Part shown: piece after piece, positions 32,295-41,149 of the stretch
Position numbering within the stretch: position 1 is the stretch's first letter
Layout of the letters: every line of letters starts with the position of its first letter
NCBI RefSeq assembly: GCF_000020005.1
Contig: NC_010718.1
Coordinates: 1,307,001-1,371,000, forward strand
Direction of reading: 5' to 3'
DNA from: Natranaerobius thermophilus JW/NM-WN-LF
GTDB lineage: Bacteria > Bacillota > Natranaerobiia > Natranaerobiales > Natranaerobiaceae
Length of the DNA: 64,000 bases
Position numbers and translations under genes: made by a program
The notes under the pieces: model-generated
Seen by the model: the letters and a program-made list of their open reading frames with translations, nothing else
Databases searched by the model: none
Told to the model about the DNA's origin: nothing

Positions 32295-32750
32295 ATGTCG
32301 AATCAAAGTGAAAATGAAAACCAAGTGGGAAAAGTAATTGAGCGCAAGGATAATTATGTAACAGTGGAAATAGAGCGTCATTCAGCATGTAAAAACTGTG
32401 GTGCCTGCGACTTTGGGATGAGCGGTAACAAAACCTCTGAATTGGAGCTTGAAAACACTGTAAACGCTGAGGTCGGTGACGAGGTAGTTGTAGATATGGA
32501 AGGAAAAGATATTGTACTGGCTTCTTTTTTAATATATCTTTTTCCATTATTTTCATTGGTTTTGGGATTATTTCTAGGGAATATGGTTGCAGCAGAAATT
32601 AATGGTGATGAGAACTTAATTGGCTTGGCCTTTGGTATATTGTTTATGGGTTTTTCCTATACAGGGCTAAAAATGTACGATAATAAAGTGAAAACATCTC
32701 AGCCACAAAAATTCAAGCCAAAAATACTCAAAAAATTAACTACGAACTAA
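32295..32750 (+). CDS. RseC/MucC-like membrane protein
   Basis: This 151-residue protein has a Cys-rich cytoplasmic start (HSACKNCGACDFG with C32, C35, C38) and two membrane segments near residues 76-98 and 106-126. It belongs to the RseC/MucC family, connected in Gram-negative bacteria to SoxR reduction and the Rnf/Rsx electron-transfer complex; in anaerobic Firmicutes it often lies near rnf genes. Here it closes the Mo cluster with no rnf gene in view. It is convergent with the EamA transporter, stop to stop nine bases apart. Confidence 0.85.
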   Translation: MSNQSENENQVGKVIERKDNYVTVEIERHSACKNCGACDFGMSGNKTSELELENTVNAEVGDEVVVDMEGKDIVLASFLIYLFPLFSLVLGLFLGNMVAAEINGDENLIGLAFGILFMGFSYTGLKMYDNKVKTSQPQKFKPKILKKLTTN

Positions 32751-32758
32751 AGCTGTAA

Positions 32759-33613
32759 TTAAGACGACTGGGATTTGTAAACAATAACTATAATTCCAGC
32801 TAGAGAAATTAATGCACCTATAATAGTTTGAATTGTTGGTATTTCTGATAGAAATACGATACCAAGTAAAATTCCTCCGGTTACCTCTTGAGTTGCTATA
32901 ATACTTGGATAAAAACTTCTGATTTGTCTTAAGGAAGCATTGTATATAGTGTGTCCTAGGGCTGTAGGAAATAGTGCCAGGCCTATTAAGGCGCTAATTT
33001 CCTTAAAGCTAAAGGCAACTTGAAAGTCTGCAGCTGCCGCAGGAAGTAATACTAATGATGATATAAAATATAGCCAAAAGGTATAAGGTAACAAAGGACC
33101 TCGATTTTTTTCCCGGCGACCTATTAAAGAGTAGATTGCCAAACATAGAGCGGATACAAAAGCCATGACATTTCCTAAGATAATTGTAGAATCAACATAA
33201 GGTTGAAAACCTAACAATATCCCCAAACCCAATAAAGCCAAAATTGTTCCTATAGCTTCACTCATGGTGGGTTTATGACCTTTATAAACCTCGTATAAAT
33301 AAACATAAACGGGAGCTGTGTGTATAATGACTAGGCTATGGGCAATTGAAGTATAGTATAGAGACCAGATATAAAATAGAAAGTGGAAAGCGGTAATTAC
33401 TCCATAGATGAGATATCGGAGTTTAAAACTTTCTGATATAAGTAATTTTGTTCCAGACTTTAAGAAGATAGCTATAAATAAGCTGCCACCAAACATGCGG
33501 GCAAAAGCGACTTGACTGGGAGAAAGTTCGGTGGCTAACCGTGTGAAAATTGGGCTGGTAGAGAAAAACAAAGTTGCAATAATAGCTAAAATAATTCCTT
33601 TATTTATATTCAT
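32759..33613 (-). CDS. EamA/DMT-family transporter
   Basis: This 284-residue membrane protein has ten hydrophobic segments in two repeated EamA halves (start IILAIIATLFFSTSPIFTRL, second half LGNVMAFVSALCLAIYSLIG). Such drug/metabolite transporters export amino acids, nucleotide sugars or other small molecules; the substrate is not visible. It is divergent from a CsoR-type repressor, with two palindromes between them, so that regulator may control it. Its RBS is CGAGG before the minus-strand ATG. Confidence 0.88.
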   Translation of the reverse strand: MNINKGIILAIIATLFFSTSPIFTRLATELSPSQVAFARMFGGSLFIAIFLKSGTKLLISESFKLRYLIYGVITAFHFLFYIWSLYYTSIAHSLVIIHTAPVYVYLYEVYKGHKPTMSEAIGTILALLGLGILLGFQPYVDSTIILGNVMAFVSALCLAIYSLIGRREKNRGPLLPYTFWLYFISSLVLLPAAAADFQVAFSFKEISALIGLALFPTALGHTIYNASLRQIRSFYPSIIATQEVTGGILLGIVFLSEIPTIQTIIGALISLAGIIVIVYKSQSS

Positions 33614-33680
33614 AATATAACCTCGCTTATTTTTTATTAGTTGTATTAAAGTTGAATTGATATCTGTAAAATTTAAATCC

Positions 33681-33741
33681 GTTTCAGTTTAACTGAAACT
33701 TTTCACAGTATCAATAACTAAATATCAGAGATTCTGATATT
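33681..33741. promoter_or_regulatory. Two palindromes between the transporter and CsoR-like gene
   Basis: GTTTCAGTTTAACTGAAAC at 33681-33699 is a perfect palindrome (nine-base arms, one central base). AATATCAGA-GAT-TCTGATATT at 33721-33741 is another (nine-base arms, three central). Both sit in the 248-base divergent gap and lack T tracts, so operator sites are likely. They are not the G/C-rich type typical for CsoR copper sites. Confidence 0.55.
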
Positions 33742-33861
33742 AATAAAGAAATTTTTAGATTAGATTATATTATACTATCTTAAATTATTCTAGTTTAGAT
33801 ATTTCAATACCTTTAATAAAATAAGTGTCCAAATGGTGATTAAATATAAGGGGAGGATTTT

Positions 33862-34128
33862 ATGGTAAGTGATAAAAAGGATTTGCAGTTAAGGGTAAAA
33901 ACAGTGATTGGTCATATGAAGGGAATTGAAAAAATGATTGATGAGGACAAGTACTGTATTGATATCATTAACCAAATCTCTGCAGTTCAATCTTCCCTTC
34001 GTAAAATTAGTGATCAAATCTTGGAACAGCACCTACATTCCTGTGTTAAAGGAGCTATTAAAAGAGGAAATGAAGAGGAAGAGGTTTTGGAGGAATTAAT
34101 GCAAGTTTTTAAACATCGTGATGACTAA
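33862..34128 (+). CDS. CsoR/FrmR-family repressor
   Basis: This 88-residue all-helical protein belongs to the CsoR/RcnR/FrmR family. The ligand residues C32, H57 and C61 fit the CsoR-type Cys-His-Cys set; RcnR would have a different N-terminal His, and persulfide sensors keep only the two cysteines. The effector may therefore be Cu(I) or a sulfur species. No copper ATPase or chaperone lies nearby; the divergent EamA gene is the only neighbour. A terminator follows, so it is a single gene. Confidence 0.85.
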   Translation: MVSDKKDLQLRVKTVIGHMKGIEKMIDEDKYCIDIINQISAVQSSLRKISDQILEQHLHSCVKGAIKRGNEEEEVLEELMQVFKHRDD

Positions 34129-34156
34129 AAGTAAAATTAAGAGTCTTGGTTTAAGG

Positions 34157-34187
34157 AGAATCGGTTAATAGCCGATTCTTTTTTTTA
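34157..34187 (+). terminator. Intrinsic terminator
   Basis: AGAATCGG at 34157-34164 pairs with CCGATTCT at 34172-34179 and is followed by eight T. It ends the CsoR-like transcript before dapL. Confidence 0.92.
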
Positions 34188-34261
34188 TTATGTAATTAAT
34201 AGAGAACAAAATTAATACATATCTATAAGAAAATCCTCGTATTGCTAAAGGAGGTTTTTAA

Positions 34262-35422
34262 TTGCAATCGGCCCACCGCTTAAATAATTTGCCACCTTAT
34301 TTATTTGCTGATCTCGATAAAATGGTCCAAAAAGAACAGGCCAAAGGTAAAGAGATAATCAAATTGGGAATTGGTGATCCTGGCATGAAACCACCTGAAG
34401 GAATAATTAAAGCAGCTACTCAGGAAATGTATAAGGGTGAAAATCATGGTTATCCAGCCTATGATGGTATTGATAAATTAAAACATGCTATAAAAGAATA
34501 CTATCAAAGCAGGTTTGGAGTTGAATTGAATCCTGATCGGGAAATCCTAACTTTAATTGGCTCTAAAGAGGGTATCGCTAATATTTCACAAGCCATCTTA
34601 AACCCGGGAGACATTAATTTTATCCCCGATCCTTCTTATCCTGTCTATAAAAATGGAACTATTCTGGCTGGTGGTACACCTCATTCTATGCCATTAAAGC
34701 AGGATAATGGTTTTATTCCGGAATTAGAAAGTATTCCCCAGTCCCGATTAAGTAAAGGTAAAATTGTTTTTATGAATTATCCTAACAACCCTACTTCGGC
34801 TGTAGCCAGCAAAGATTTCTACAGTCATGCTGTGAAATTCTGTCAAAAAAATAAGTTATTATTGTGTAATGATGCTGCCTATAGTGAAATTGCATTTGAT
34901 GATTATCAACCTCAGAGTCTATTATCAGTACCTGGTGCCAAAGAAGTAGCCATCGAATTTAATTCCCTATCTAAAACCTTTAATATGACCGGTTGGCGTG
35001 TAGGTTTTGTTGTAGGTAATGAAAAGGCAATTTCTGCATTAGCTAAGTACAAAACCAATGTAGATTCTGGAGTGTTCACACCATTGCAGTTAGCTGCTAC
35101 CCATGCTTTGGAAAATAGACATGAATACATTCCGGATATATTGAAGGCATACAAAGAACGAAGAGACTTGGTTATTGAATTTTTGGAAGAAGCAGGTTTT
35201 CATGTCTATCACCCCAAAGCCACTTTTTATGTTTGGGCACAAGTACCTGGCAATCAAGATTCTTTCAATTTCACTAAATCTTTACTTACCAAGACTGGTG
35301 TGGTAGTTACCCCAGGTATTGGATTTGGAAAACACGGTGAGGGGTATTTTAGAATTGCCCTGACGGTGACAAAGGACAGACTAAAAACAGCTATGGAAAA
35401 AATATGTGAGTATTTTTCTTAA
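34262..35422 (+). CDS. dapL: LL-diaminopimelate aminotransferase-type enzyme
   Basis: This 386-residue PLP enzyme is a class I/II aminotransferase. Seen: KLGIGDPGMKPPEGII near residues 36-51, the DPSYPVYKNG stretch near 122-131, NYPNNPTSA near 171-179, and the PLP lysine in NSLSKTFNMTGWRVGF near 236-251. The specific segments fit the LL-diaminopimelate aminotransferase group, which makes LL-DAP directly from tetrahydrodipicolinate. The neighbour asd encodes an earlier step of the same route, which supports the call. The TTG start follows AGGAGG. An alanine- or aspartate-type specificity is the alternative. Confidence 0.8.
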   Translation: MQSAHRLNNLPPYLFADLDKMVQKEQAKGKEIIKLGIGDPGMKPPEGIIKAATQEMYKGENHGYPAYDGIDKLKHAIKEYYQSRFGVELNPDREILTLIGSKEGIANISQAILNPGDINFIPDPSYPVYKNGTILAGGTPHSMPLKQDNGFIPELESIPQSRLSKGKIVFMNYPNNPTSAVASKDFYSHAVKFCQKNKLLLCNDAAYSEIAFDDYQPQSLLSVPGAKEVAIEFNSLSKTFNMTGWRVGFVVGNEKAISALAKYKTNVDSGVFTPLQLAATHALENRHEYIPDILKAYKERRDLVIEFLEEAGFHVYHPKATFYVWAQVPGNQDSFNFTKSLLTKTGVVVTPGIGFGKHGEGYFRIALTVTKDRLKTAMEKICEYFS

Positions 35423-35440
35423 TTAAAGGGGAGAGGATAA

Positions 35441-36448
35441 TTGTCTTTTAAATTAGGCGTTGTAGGTGCTACCGGTTTAGTTGGTGGCAAGATCTTGGAA
35501 GTTCTTGAAGAACGGAATATTACCCCTCAAGAATTGTATCTTTTGACAACAAAAAAGTCTGCTGGTTTGCCCCTGTACTTTAAAGGCACAAAAATATTTA
35601 CCAGAGAAATAGATGTGGAGCTATTTTCGAAACTAGACTATATACTGTTTGCTGTAGGTGGAGACGTTAGTGAGGAATTCGCTCCAAAAGCAGTCCAGGC
35701 TGGGGCAACTGTTATCGATAACAGTTCACGTTTCAGAATGGCTCCCCATGTACCATTAGTGGTTCCTGAAGTCAATCCCGAAACAGCTAAGGAGCATCAA
35801 GGAATTATTGCAAACCCAAACTGTTCAACTATCCAGTTGGTGGTACCTCTCAAATATATAGACGATGAATTTGGTGTTAAAAGGGTGATTGTTAGTACGT
35901 ATCAAGCCGTGTCGGGTTCAGGCAAAGCAGCCATGAAAGAATTGAGAAAAAACGCCGCATTGCAGTTGGCAGGCTATTACGAAGATACTGAGAGAAAGGC
36001 ATATCCCAAGAATATTGAGTTTAACTGTCTACCTCATGTAGATGACTTTACTGAATCAGGTTTGACAAAAGAAGAACTAAAAATGATTAACGAAACTCGC
36101 AAAATTATTTCACCGAATATCAAAATATCACCTACTTGTGTTAGAGTTCCTGTAGTAAATGGTCATAGTGAAGCAGTTACTATTGAAACTGAAGAAAATA
36201 ATATCAACCCAGAAAAGGTGAGAGAGGTGTTAAAAACAGGGGCAGGAATTGTAGTTAACGATAATTTAGGTGAAAATGATTATCCAACTGCTATAGATTG
36301 TGACGATTCTGATCAAATTTATGTAGGACGGATTAGAAAAGATCCTACATTAACCAATGGAATCAATTTATGGATTGTAGCAGATAATCTTCGAAAAGGG
36401 GCTGCTACTAATGCAGTACAAATCTTAGAATATTTATTGCAAACTTGA
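35441..36448 (+). CDS. asd: Aspartate-semialdehyde dehydrogenase
   Basis: This 335-residue enzyme reduces aspartyl phosphate to aspartate semialdehyde for lysine, DAP, threonine and methionine synthesis. Seen: the NADP-binding GVVGATGLVGGKILEVL near residues 6-22, the active-site Cys in IIANPNCSTIQL near 126-137, and the GSGKAAMKEL substrate loop near 166-175. TTG start after GGGGAGAGGA. It forms a two-gene unit with dapL, closed by a strong terminator. Confidence 0.95.
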   Translation: MSFKLGVVGATGLVGGKILEVLEERNITPQELYLLTTKKSAGLPLYFKGTKIFTREIDVELFSKLDYILFAVGGDVSEEFAPKAVQAGATVIDNSSRFRMAPHVPLVVPEVNPETAKEHQGIIANPNCSTIQLVVPLKYIDDEFGVKRVIVSTYQAVSGSGKAAMKELRKNAALQLAGYYEDTERKAYPKNIEFNCLPHVDDFTESGLTKEELKMINETRKIISPNIKISPTCVRVPVVNGHSEAVTIETEENNINPEKVREVLKTGAGIVVNDNLGENDYPTAIDCDDSDQIYVGRIRKDPTLTNGINLWIVADNLRKGAATNAVQILEYLLQT

Positions 36449-36458
36449 TATTATTAGT

Positions 36459-36487
36459 AGGGCTGCATTTTTGCAGCCCTTTTTTTG
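36459..36487 (+). terminator. Intrinsic terminator of dapL-asd
   Basis: AGGGCTGCA at 36459-36467 pairs with TGCAGCCCT at 36472-36480 around TTTT and is followed by seven T. Confidence 0.95.
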
Positions 36488-36574
36488 ACTAAACCCTTGA
36501 TATTTGCTAGCAATTATTATTAAATGAAAGGGAGAAAATAATTAGCTTAGTTCATGAAATGAGGGGTGATCTAT

Positions 36575-38209
36575 TTGTTTCAAAATGAAGTGACATTTAA
36601 TGAGGATATGGGATCGCAAGTTTACTTGGATTATCTTTATAATTTTGATCCTTTAAAGGACTTCTTTGAATTATCCCCATGGCAAGAAAGTTCTTTTGAG
36701 AAGCAAGCTAAGAAATTACAAGAAAGAGAGGCCAACCGAAGAACATTTCGAAATCAATTAACCTTAGGATTACACAATTACCATAAAAAATTTACAGATA
36801 ATCCTAAAGTTTACAATACAATAGAATTACTTAATGATCCAGAAACAATGACAGTGGTGACAGGTCAACAACCAGGGATCATGACAGGCCCGTTGTTCGC
36901 CATCTACAAAATAATTACAGCGATTAAACTTTCAAAAAAACTGTCTAAAAATCTAGATGCCAATGTTATTCCTATTTTTTGGATCTGCTCTGATGACCAT
37001 GACTTTCAAGAGGTCAACTGGCTAAAAACCGTTGATCACAAAGGTGAGCAACTACTATACGAGATACATGATGATAAAGAAGGTTTTTCTATCGGTGACC
37101 GGGATATCAAACATAAAAGTCAAGATTTACTTGATAAGTTAGCTCAACAATTGCAAGACAGCCCTTATTATGATAAATGGATGACACTATTCAGTAAAAC
37201 TTTGGAACAGTCCAAAACTCTAGCCGATTGGACTGCTGCCATAATTTTAGAATTGTTTGGCAACGAAGGTGTACTAGTAATAGATCCTATGAAGCCAGTA
37301 TTTCGGCAACTGAGCAAGCCGATTTTTTCAAAGGCATTGGATTTGGGAGAAGGACTTCATAATAGTATAGACTCACAAACTGAAAAGTTAAATAATCGGG
37401 GTTATTCAGGACAAGTCGATCTAAGAGTAAATCACTCGGGCTTATTTTATTATTATCAAGGTATTAGATCCCCCTTAACTGTAGAGGGAGATCAATTTTT
37501 ACTAGCTAACTTAGGTATTGAGAAATCGAAAGAGGATTTGGTTCGAGAGCTTGAATCTGATCCAGCTAAGTTCAGCCCTAATGTTACTCTTTGGCCTGTG
37601 TTACAAGATTTTTTATTGCCATCACTGGCTTATGTAGCGGGACCAGGTGAGATTAGCTACTTTGCTCAACTAAAACAAATTTATGAACAATTTGAAATTG
37701 GAATGCCTGTAATTTATCCTAGAGAAAGCTATTTGTTATTAGAATCAGATGTGAAAAGCATATTAGAAAAGTACCAGATCGGTCCAGAAAACATCTTTTA
37801 TGACTGGCCTACCACTAGAAAACGAGTTTTTCGGGAACTAGCTCCCATTAATACAGAAAAAGTTCTTAATGATACTTGTCGTACTATCAAGGAAGAGCAT
37901 GAAAAATTTATTCAAGAGTTATCAAGACTAGATGAAAAGATTTACGATTTTGAAGAAAAGAATTTCCATTTGATATATAGACAGTTATATTATTTGAAAG
38001 AAAAGGGAGACCAATATTTTCGACGTCAACAATTACAAGCTCAGAGAGATCTGGATTACTCAAAGATAAAAATCTATCCTCTGGATAAATTACAAGAAAG
38101 AGAGTATAATATTGGGGAATTTTTGTGTAAATATGACAGTTCTGTATTAAAAAAACTGTTAAAGACACCCCTCAACCCTCAAAAAATATCAGTGGTTGAC
38201 TTAGAATGA
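36575..38209 (+). CDS. bshC: Bacillithiol synthase BshC
   Basis: This 544-residue protein fits BshC, which adds cysteine to glucosaminyl-malate as the last step of bacillithiol synthesis. Seen: TVVTGQQPGIMTGPLFAIYK near residues 94-113 (the family signature), PIFWICSDDHDFQEVN near 131-146, and AYVAGPGEISYFAQLK near 353-368. The C-terminal coiled coil (430-500) is present. TTG 36575 is preferred, eight bases after GAGGGG; GTG 36566 touches that site. It leads an operon with bshB1 and bshA. Confidence 0.92.
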   Translation: MFQNEVTFNEDMGSQVYLDYLYNFDPLKDFFELSPWQESSFEKQAKKLQEREANRRTFRNQLTLGLHNYHKKFTDNPKVYNTIELLNDPETMTVVTGQQPGIMTGPLFAIYKIITAIKLSKKLSKNLDANVIPIFWICSDDHDFQEVNWLKTVDHKGEQLLYEIHDDKEGFSIGDRDIKHKSQDLLDKLAQQLQDSPYYDKWMTLFSKTLEQSKTLADWTAAIILELFGNEGVLVIDPMKPVFRQLSKPIFSKALDLGEGLHNSIDSQTEKLNNRGYSGQVDLRVNHSGLFYYYQGIRSPLTVEGDQFLLANLGIEKSKEDLVRELESDPAKFSPNVTLWPVLQDFLLPSLAYVAGPGEISYFAQLKQIYEQFEIGMPVIYPRESYLLLESDVKSILEKYQIGPENIFYDWPTTRKRVFRELAPINTEKVLNDTCRTIKEEHEKFIQELSRLDEKIYDFEEKNFHLIYRQLYYLKEKGDQYFRRQQLQAQRDLDYSKIKIYPLDKLQEREYNIGEFLCKYDSSVLKKLLKTPLNPQKISVVDLE

Positions 38210-38283
38210 TCAAAGATCAAGATATTAACTTTTGGTAATGGAATTAAGTATAAAAAAGATGGTAGGTAGGAGAGTGATTAATT

Positions 38284-38997
38284 ATGAATTCATTAGATCT
38301 ATTAGTAATTGCACCTCACCCTGATGATGCAGAATTGGGGGTTGGTGGCACTATAGCTCTTCATACTTCGAAAGGCTATCAAGTTGGAATATGTGATCTC
38401 ACTCAAGGAGAAATGGGAACTAATGGCACTATAGAAATAAGGAGACAAGAATCTCAAAATGCTGCTGAAATTTTGGGGGTAGCAGTGCGAGAAAATTTAA
38501 AAATACCTGATGGATTTATTCGAACTACTGAGGAAAACCTCAAAAAAACAGTTTCTTTAATTAGAAAGTACCGTCCAGAAACTATTATTACAATTTATTC
38601 AGAAGATGACCATCCAGACCATATACACGCTTCTCAATTAGTTAGAGAAGCAGCTCATTTATCTGGTTTATATAAATATCCAGGGAAAGGGGAGCCTTTT
38701 AGGCCCAGTAATTTATATTTTTTCTTAGCTGCTAGACCCAAAAACCCTGATCTAGTGGTTGATATAACTTCTGTACATAAAACGAAAATAGATAGTATTT
38801 TAGCTCATAAATCACAACTGGGCTTGGATGAGTATGCCCAAGGTCGTGATACTAGACTAACTCACCCTTCATTTTTAGAAAGGATTAAAGCTAGAGATCG
38901 TTACATGGGCCATTTAGGCAGATGTGAATTGGGTGAAGGTTTAATTTGTGATCGAATTCCACGAATTAATGACCTGTTAAGTATTGGGGGTGCTTAA
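38284..38997 (+). CDS. bshB1: Bacillithiol deacetylase BshB1
   Basis: This 237-residue LmbE/PIG-L-type zinc enzyme removes the acetyl group from GlcNAc-malate. Seen: the metal motif APHPDDAELGVGGTI near residues 10-24 and DDHPDHIHASQLVREAAHLSG (split) near 108-128 with further His ligands. C-terminal YMGHLGRCELGEG is family-typical. It lies between bshC and bshA, two bases before bshA, so the assignment as BshB1 rather than a generic deacetylase is well supported by context. Confidence 0.93.
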   Translation: MNSLDLLVIAPHPDDAELGVGGTIALHTSKGYQVGICDLTQGEMGTNGTIEIRRQESQNAAEILGVAVRENLKIPDGFIRTTEENLKKTVSLIRKYRPETIITIYSEDDHPDHIHASQLVREAAHLSGLYKYPGKGEPFRPSNLYFFLAARPKNPDLVVDITSVHKTKIDSILAHKSQLGLDEYAQGRDTRLTHPSFLERIKARDRYMGHLGRCELGEGLICDRIPRINDLLSIGGA

Positions 38998-38999
38998 TA

Positions 39000-40136
39000 A
39001 TGAAGATAGGTATTGTTTGCTATCCTACCCATGGGGGTAGTGGAGTGGTAGCTACAGAACTGGGGAAACAACTGGCAAAGCGAGGTCATGAAATTCATTT
39101 TTTTTCATATCAAGTACCATTCCGACTTGATAAATATTATACCAATATTTTTTTCCATGAAGTTCAAGTACCCACATATCCTGTATTAAAATATCCTCCT
39201 TACTCTTTTTCCCTTGTCAGTAAAATTGCTGAGGTGAGCAAAAAAGAAGGTTTAGATATAATTCATGTTCATTATGCGGTACCTCACTCAGTCTGTGGTA
39301 ATCTCGCTAGAGATATGCTCAAAAGAGAAACCGATCAAGCCCCTGTAGTAGTAACCACTTTACACGGTACTGATATCACTTTGGTAGGAAACCATCCTTC
39401 ATTTTTTCCCATAACAAAATACAGCATGGAAGACAGTAATTCTCTTACATGTGTTTCAAACAAATTGCAACATGAAACTTATGATATATTTGGAATTGAA
39501 CAACCGATTTCTACAATATATAATTTTATTGACTATGAGGAATACCGACCAGGAAACAATAATAGGCAAATGAGAAAAGAATTGGCCCCAAATGGTGAAA
39601 AAATATTACTGCATATATCTAATTTTAGAGCTGTAAAAAGGGTGGAAGATGTAATTCAAACTTTTGCAAAAGTCCAGGAACAAGTTTCTACAAAGCTGTT
39701 AATGGTGGGCGATGGCCCTGATAAAACAAAGGCAGAACAATTGGCAAGAGAACTTGGATTAGAGGACGAAATTATATTTATGGGTAAACAAGATCAGATA
39801 AAAAACATTTTAGATATATCGGATTTGTTTATTTTGCCATCTGAACGCGAAAGTTTTGGATTAGTAGCATTAGAGGCTATGGCTTTTCGGATTCCTGTAA
39901 TAGCAACTCAGGTGGGTGGTATTCCTGAAGTAGTTTCTGAAGGTGAGACAGGTTATCTATTGCCTGTAGGAGATATTGACGGTATGGCCGAAAAAACTTT
40001 AAAAATTTTGCTGGATGAATCTTTAAGCACAAGTTTGGGCAATAATGCTAGAAATAGGGTGATTAATAAATTTAGTGTAGAACAAGTTATCCCACAATAT
40101 GAGCAATTATATCAAAAAACATTAGGGAGGGTGTAA
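39000..40136 (+). CDS. bshA: GlcNAc-malate synthase BshA
   Basis: This 378-residue GT4 glycosyltransferase joins UDP-GlcNAc to L-malate, the first bacillithiol step. Seen: GIVCYPTHGGSGVVATELG near residues 3-21 (Gly-rich acceptor loop), HVHYAVPHS near 91-99, HGTDITLVG near 119-127, and the donor site SERESFGLVALEAMA near 281-295. It begins two bases after the bshB1 stop, so all three synthesis genes form one operon. The next gene, an Rrf2-type regulator, begins five bases after its stop. Confidence 0.94.
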   Translation: MKIGIVCYPTHGGSGVVATELGKQLAKRGHEIHFFSYQVPFRLDKYYTNIFFHEVQVPTYPVLKYPPYSFSLVSKIAEVSKKEGLDIIHVHYAVPHSVCGNLARDMLKRETDQAPVVVTTLHGTDITLVGNHPSFFPITKYSMEDSNSLTCVSNKLQHETYDIFGIEQPISTIYNFIDYEEYRPGNNNRQMRKELAPNGEKILLHISNFRAVKRVEDVIQTFAKVQEQVSTKLLMVGDGPDKTKAEQLARELGLEDEIIFMGKQDQIKNILDISDLFILPSERESFGLVALEAMAFRIPVIATQVGGIPEVVSEGETGYLLPVGDIDGMAEKTLKILLDESLSTSLGNNARNRVINKFSVEQVIPQYEQLYQKTLGRV

Positions 40137-40140
40137 GACC

Positions 40141-40575
40141 GTGAAAGTATCTACTAGGAGCAAATGGGCTCTGGCATGTAGTCTCTATTATGCTGTTAAT
40201 TATTCCAAGGAAGTTATTCCATTAAAAACGGTTTCCAAAGCCCTAGGTATTTCAGAAAAATACTTGGAACAATTGTCCATTCCATTAAAAAAGGCCGATA
40301 TATTAGCAAGTACTAGAGGAACTCAAGGTGGATATAAATTAAAATATCACCCAGAAAAAATCACCGTATATCAAGTGTTGAGTTCTATAGAACCAATTCA
40401 TTTTGGTGAAGATGCTTCTGATCAAGCGGGCGAAAAGGAATTGTTATCAGTAACCAGTGAATTTTGGGATGAACTTTCTCAAGATTTAATAAAACAACTC
40501 AATCAGATCACTTTAGATGATCTCAGGAATAAATATTATCAAAAATCGTCTCAGGGTTTAATGTATTATATTTAG
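40141..40575 (+). CDS. Rrf2-family regulator (CymR-like)
   Basis: This 144-residue regulator has an N-terminal winged helix: LKTVSKALGISEKYLEQLSIPLKKADIL near residues 28-55 (recognition region, split) and the wing TRGTQGGYKL near 60-69. The three cysteines that bind an Fe-S cluster in IscR or NsrR are absent; only C13 is present. That makes it closer to CymR, the cysteine-metabolism repressor. It is the fourth gene of the bacillithiol operon, so it may link thiol status to expression. The GTG start follows GGGAGGGTG. Confidence 0.82.
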   Translation: MKVSTRSKWALACSLYYAVNYSKEVIPLKTVSKALGISEKYLEQLSIPLKKADILASTRGTQGGYKLKYHPEKITVYQVLSSIEPIHFGEDASDQAGEKELLSVTSEFWDELSQDLIKQLNQITLDDLRNKYYQKSSQGLMYYI

Positions 40576-40589
40576 ATCTTATGATATAA

Positions 40590-40626
40590 ATCAAGTATTC
40601 TTTAATCGGATCAAGTATCCTATAAT
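40590..40626 (+). promoter_or_regulatory. Direct repeats over the -10 of ogt
   Basis: ATCAAGTATTCT at 40590-40601 and ATCAAGTATCCT at 40610-40621 are 20 bases apart (11 of 12 identical). The second touches a TATAAT at 40621-40626. Two helical turns of spacing suggest a dimeric regulator binding over the ogt promoter; the Rrf2 protein encoded just upstream is a candidate. Confidence 0.4.
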
Positions 40627-40646
40627 ACTATAGTCGGGGGGAGTTA

Positions 40647-41147
40647 ATGTTTAAAAAGATGCTTTATGAAACTAAATGGGGAACAATCACCTTTGGGCAT
40701 AATCAGGGCATTGTAAATAGAGTGATTTTACCTGATAAGCAGGAAGAAACAGGTTTAGAAGAGGAACTATCCAGCTATCAAAATCAAAAACTAACAGCTC
40801 TAGAAAGAGAACTGAACTTGTATTTTCAAGGAAGACTAGTGAATTTTTCAATTCCAGTTTCTTTGGAAGGTCTACCTACCTTTACTAAACAGGTATTGGA
40901 AGTTACTAAAAGGGTCAATTGGGGAGAAGTGTGCACATATGGACAGATAGCTAAAATATTAAATAAACCAGGGGCAAGTAGAGCAGTCGGACAATCTTTA
41001 GGAAAAAATCCCTGCCCCCTATTGGTGCCGTGTCACCGAGTTATTGGTAGAAATAATAGCCTGGGAGGTTTTTCGGGTATGATAGAGTTAAAAAAATGGT
41101 TTCTGAACCTAGAAGGTGTTAATTTGAAGGTTTTGAAGGAGGTATAA
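40647..41147 (+). CDS. ogt: Methylated-DNA-protein-cysteine methyltransferase
   Basis: This 166-residue protein repairs O6-methylguanine by moving the methyl group to its own cysteine. The acceptor motif is LVPCHRVIGRNNSLGGFSG near residues 126-144, with the DNA-binding helix VNWGEVCTYGQIAKIL near 90-105 and the Arg finger in GASRAVGQSL near 109-118. A full N-terminal domain is present. RBS GGGGGGAG. lgt begins two bases after the stop. Confidence 0.93.
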   Translation: MFKKMLYETKWGTITFGHNQGIVNRVILPDKQEETGLEEELSSYQNQKLTALERELNLYFQGRLVNFSIPVSLEGLPTFTKQVLEVTKRVNWGEVCTYGQIAKILNKPGASRAVGQSLGKNPCPLLVPCHRVIGRNNSLGGFSGMIELKKWFLNLEGVNLKVLKEV

Positions 41148-41149
41148 AT

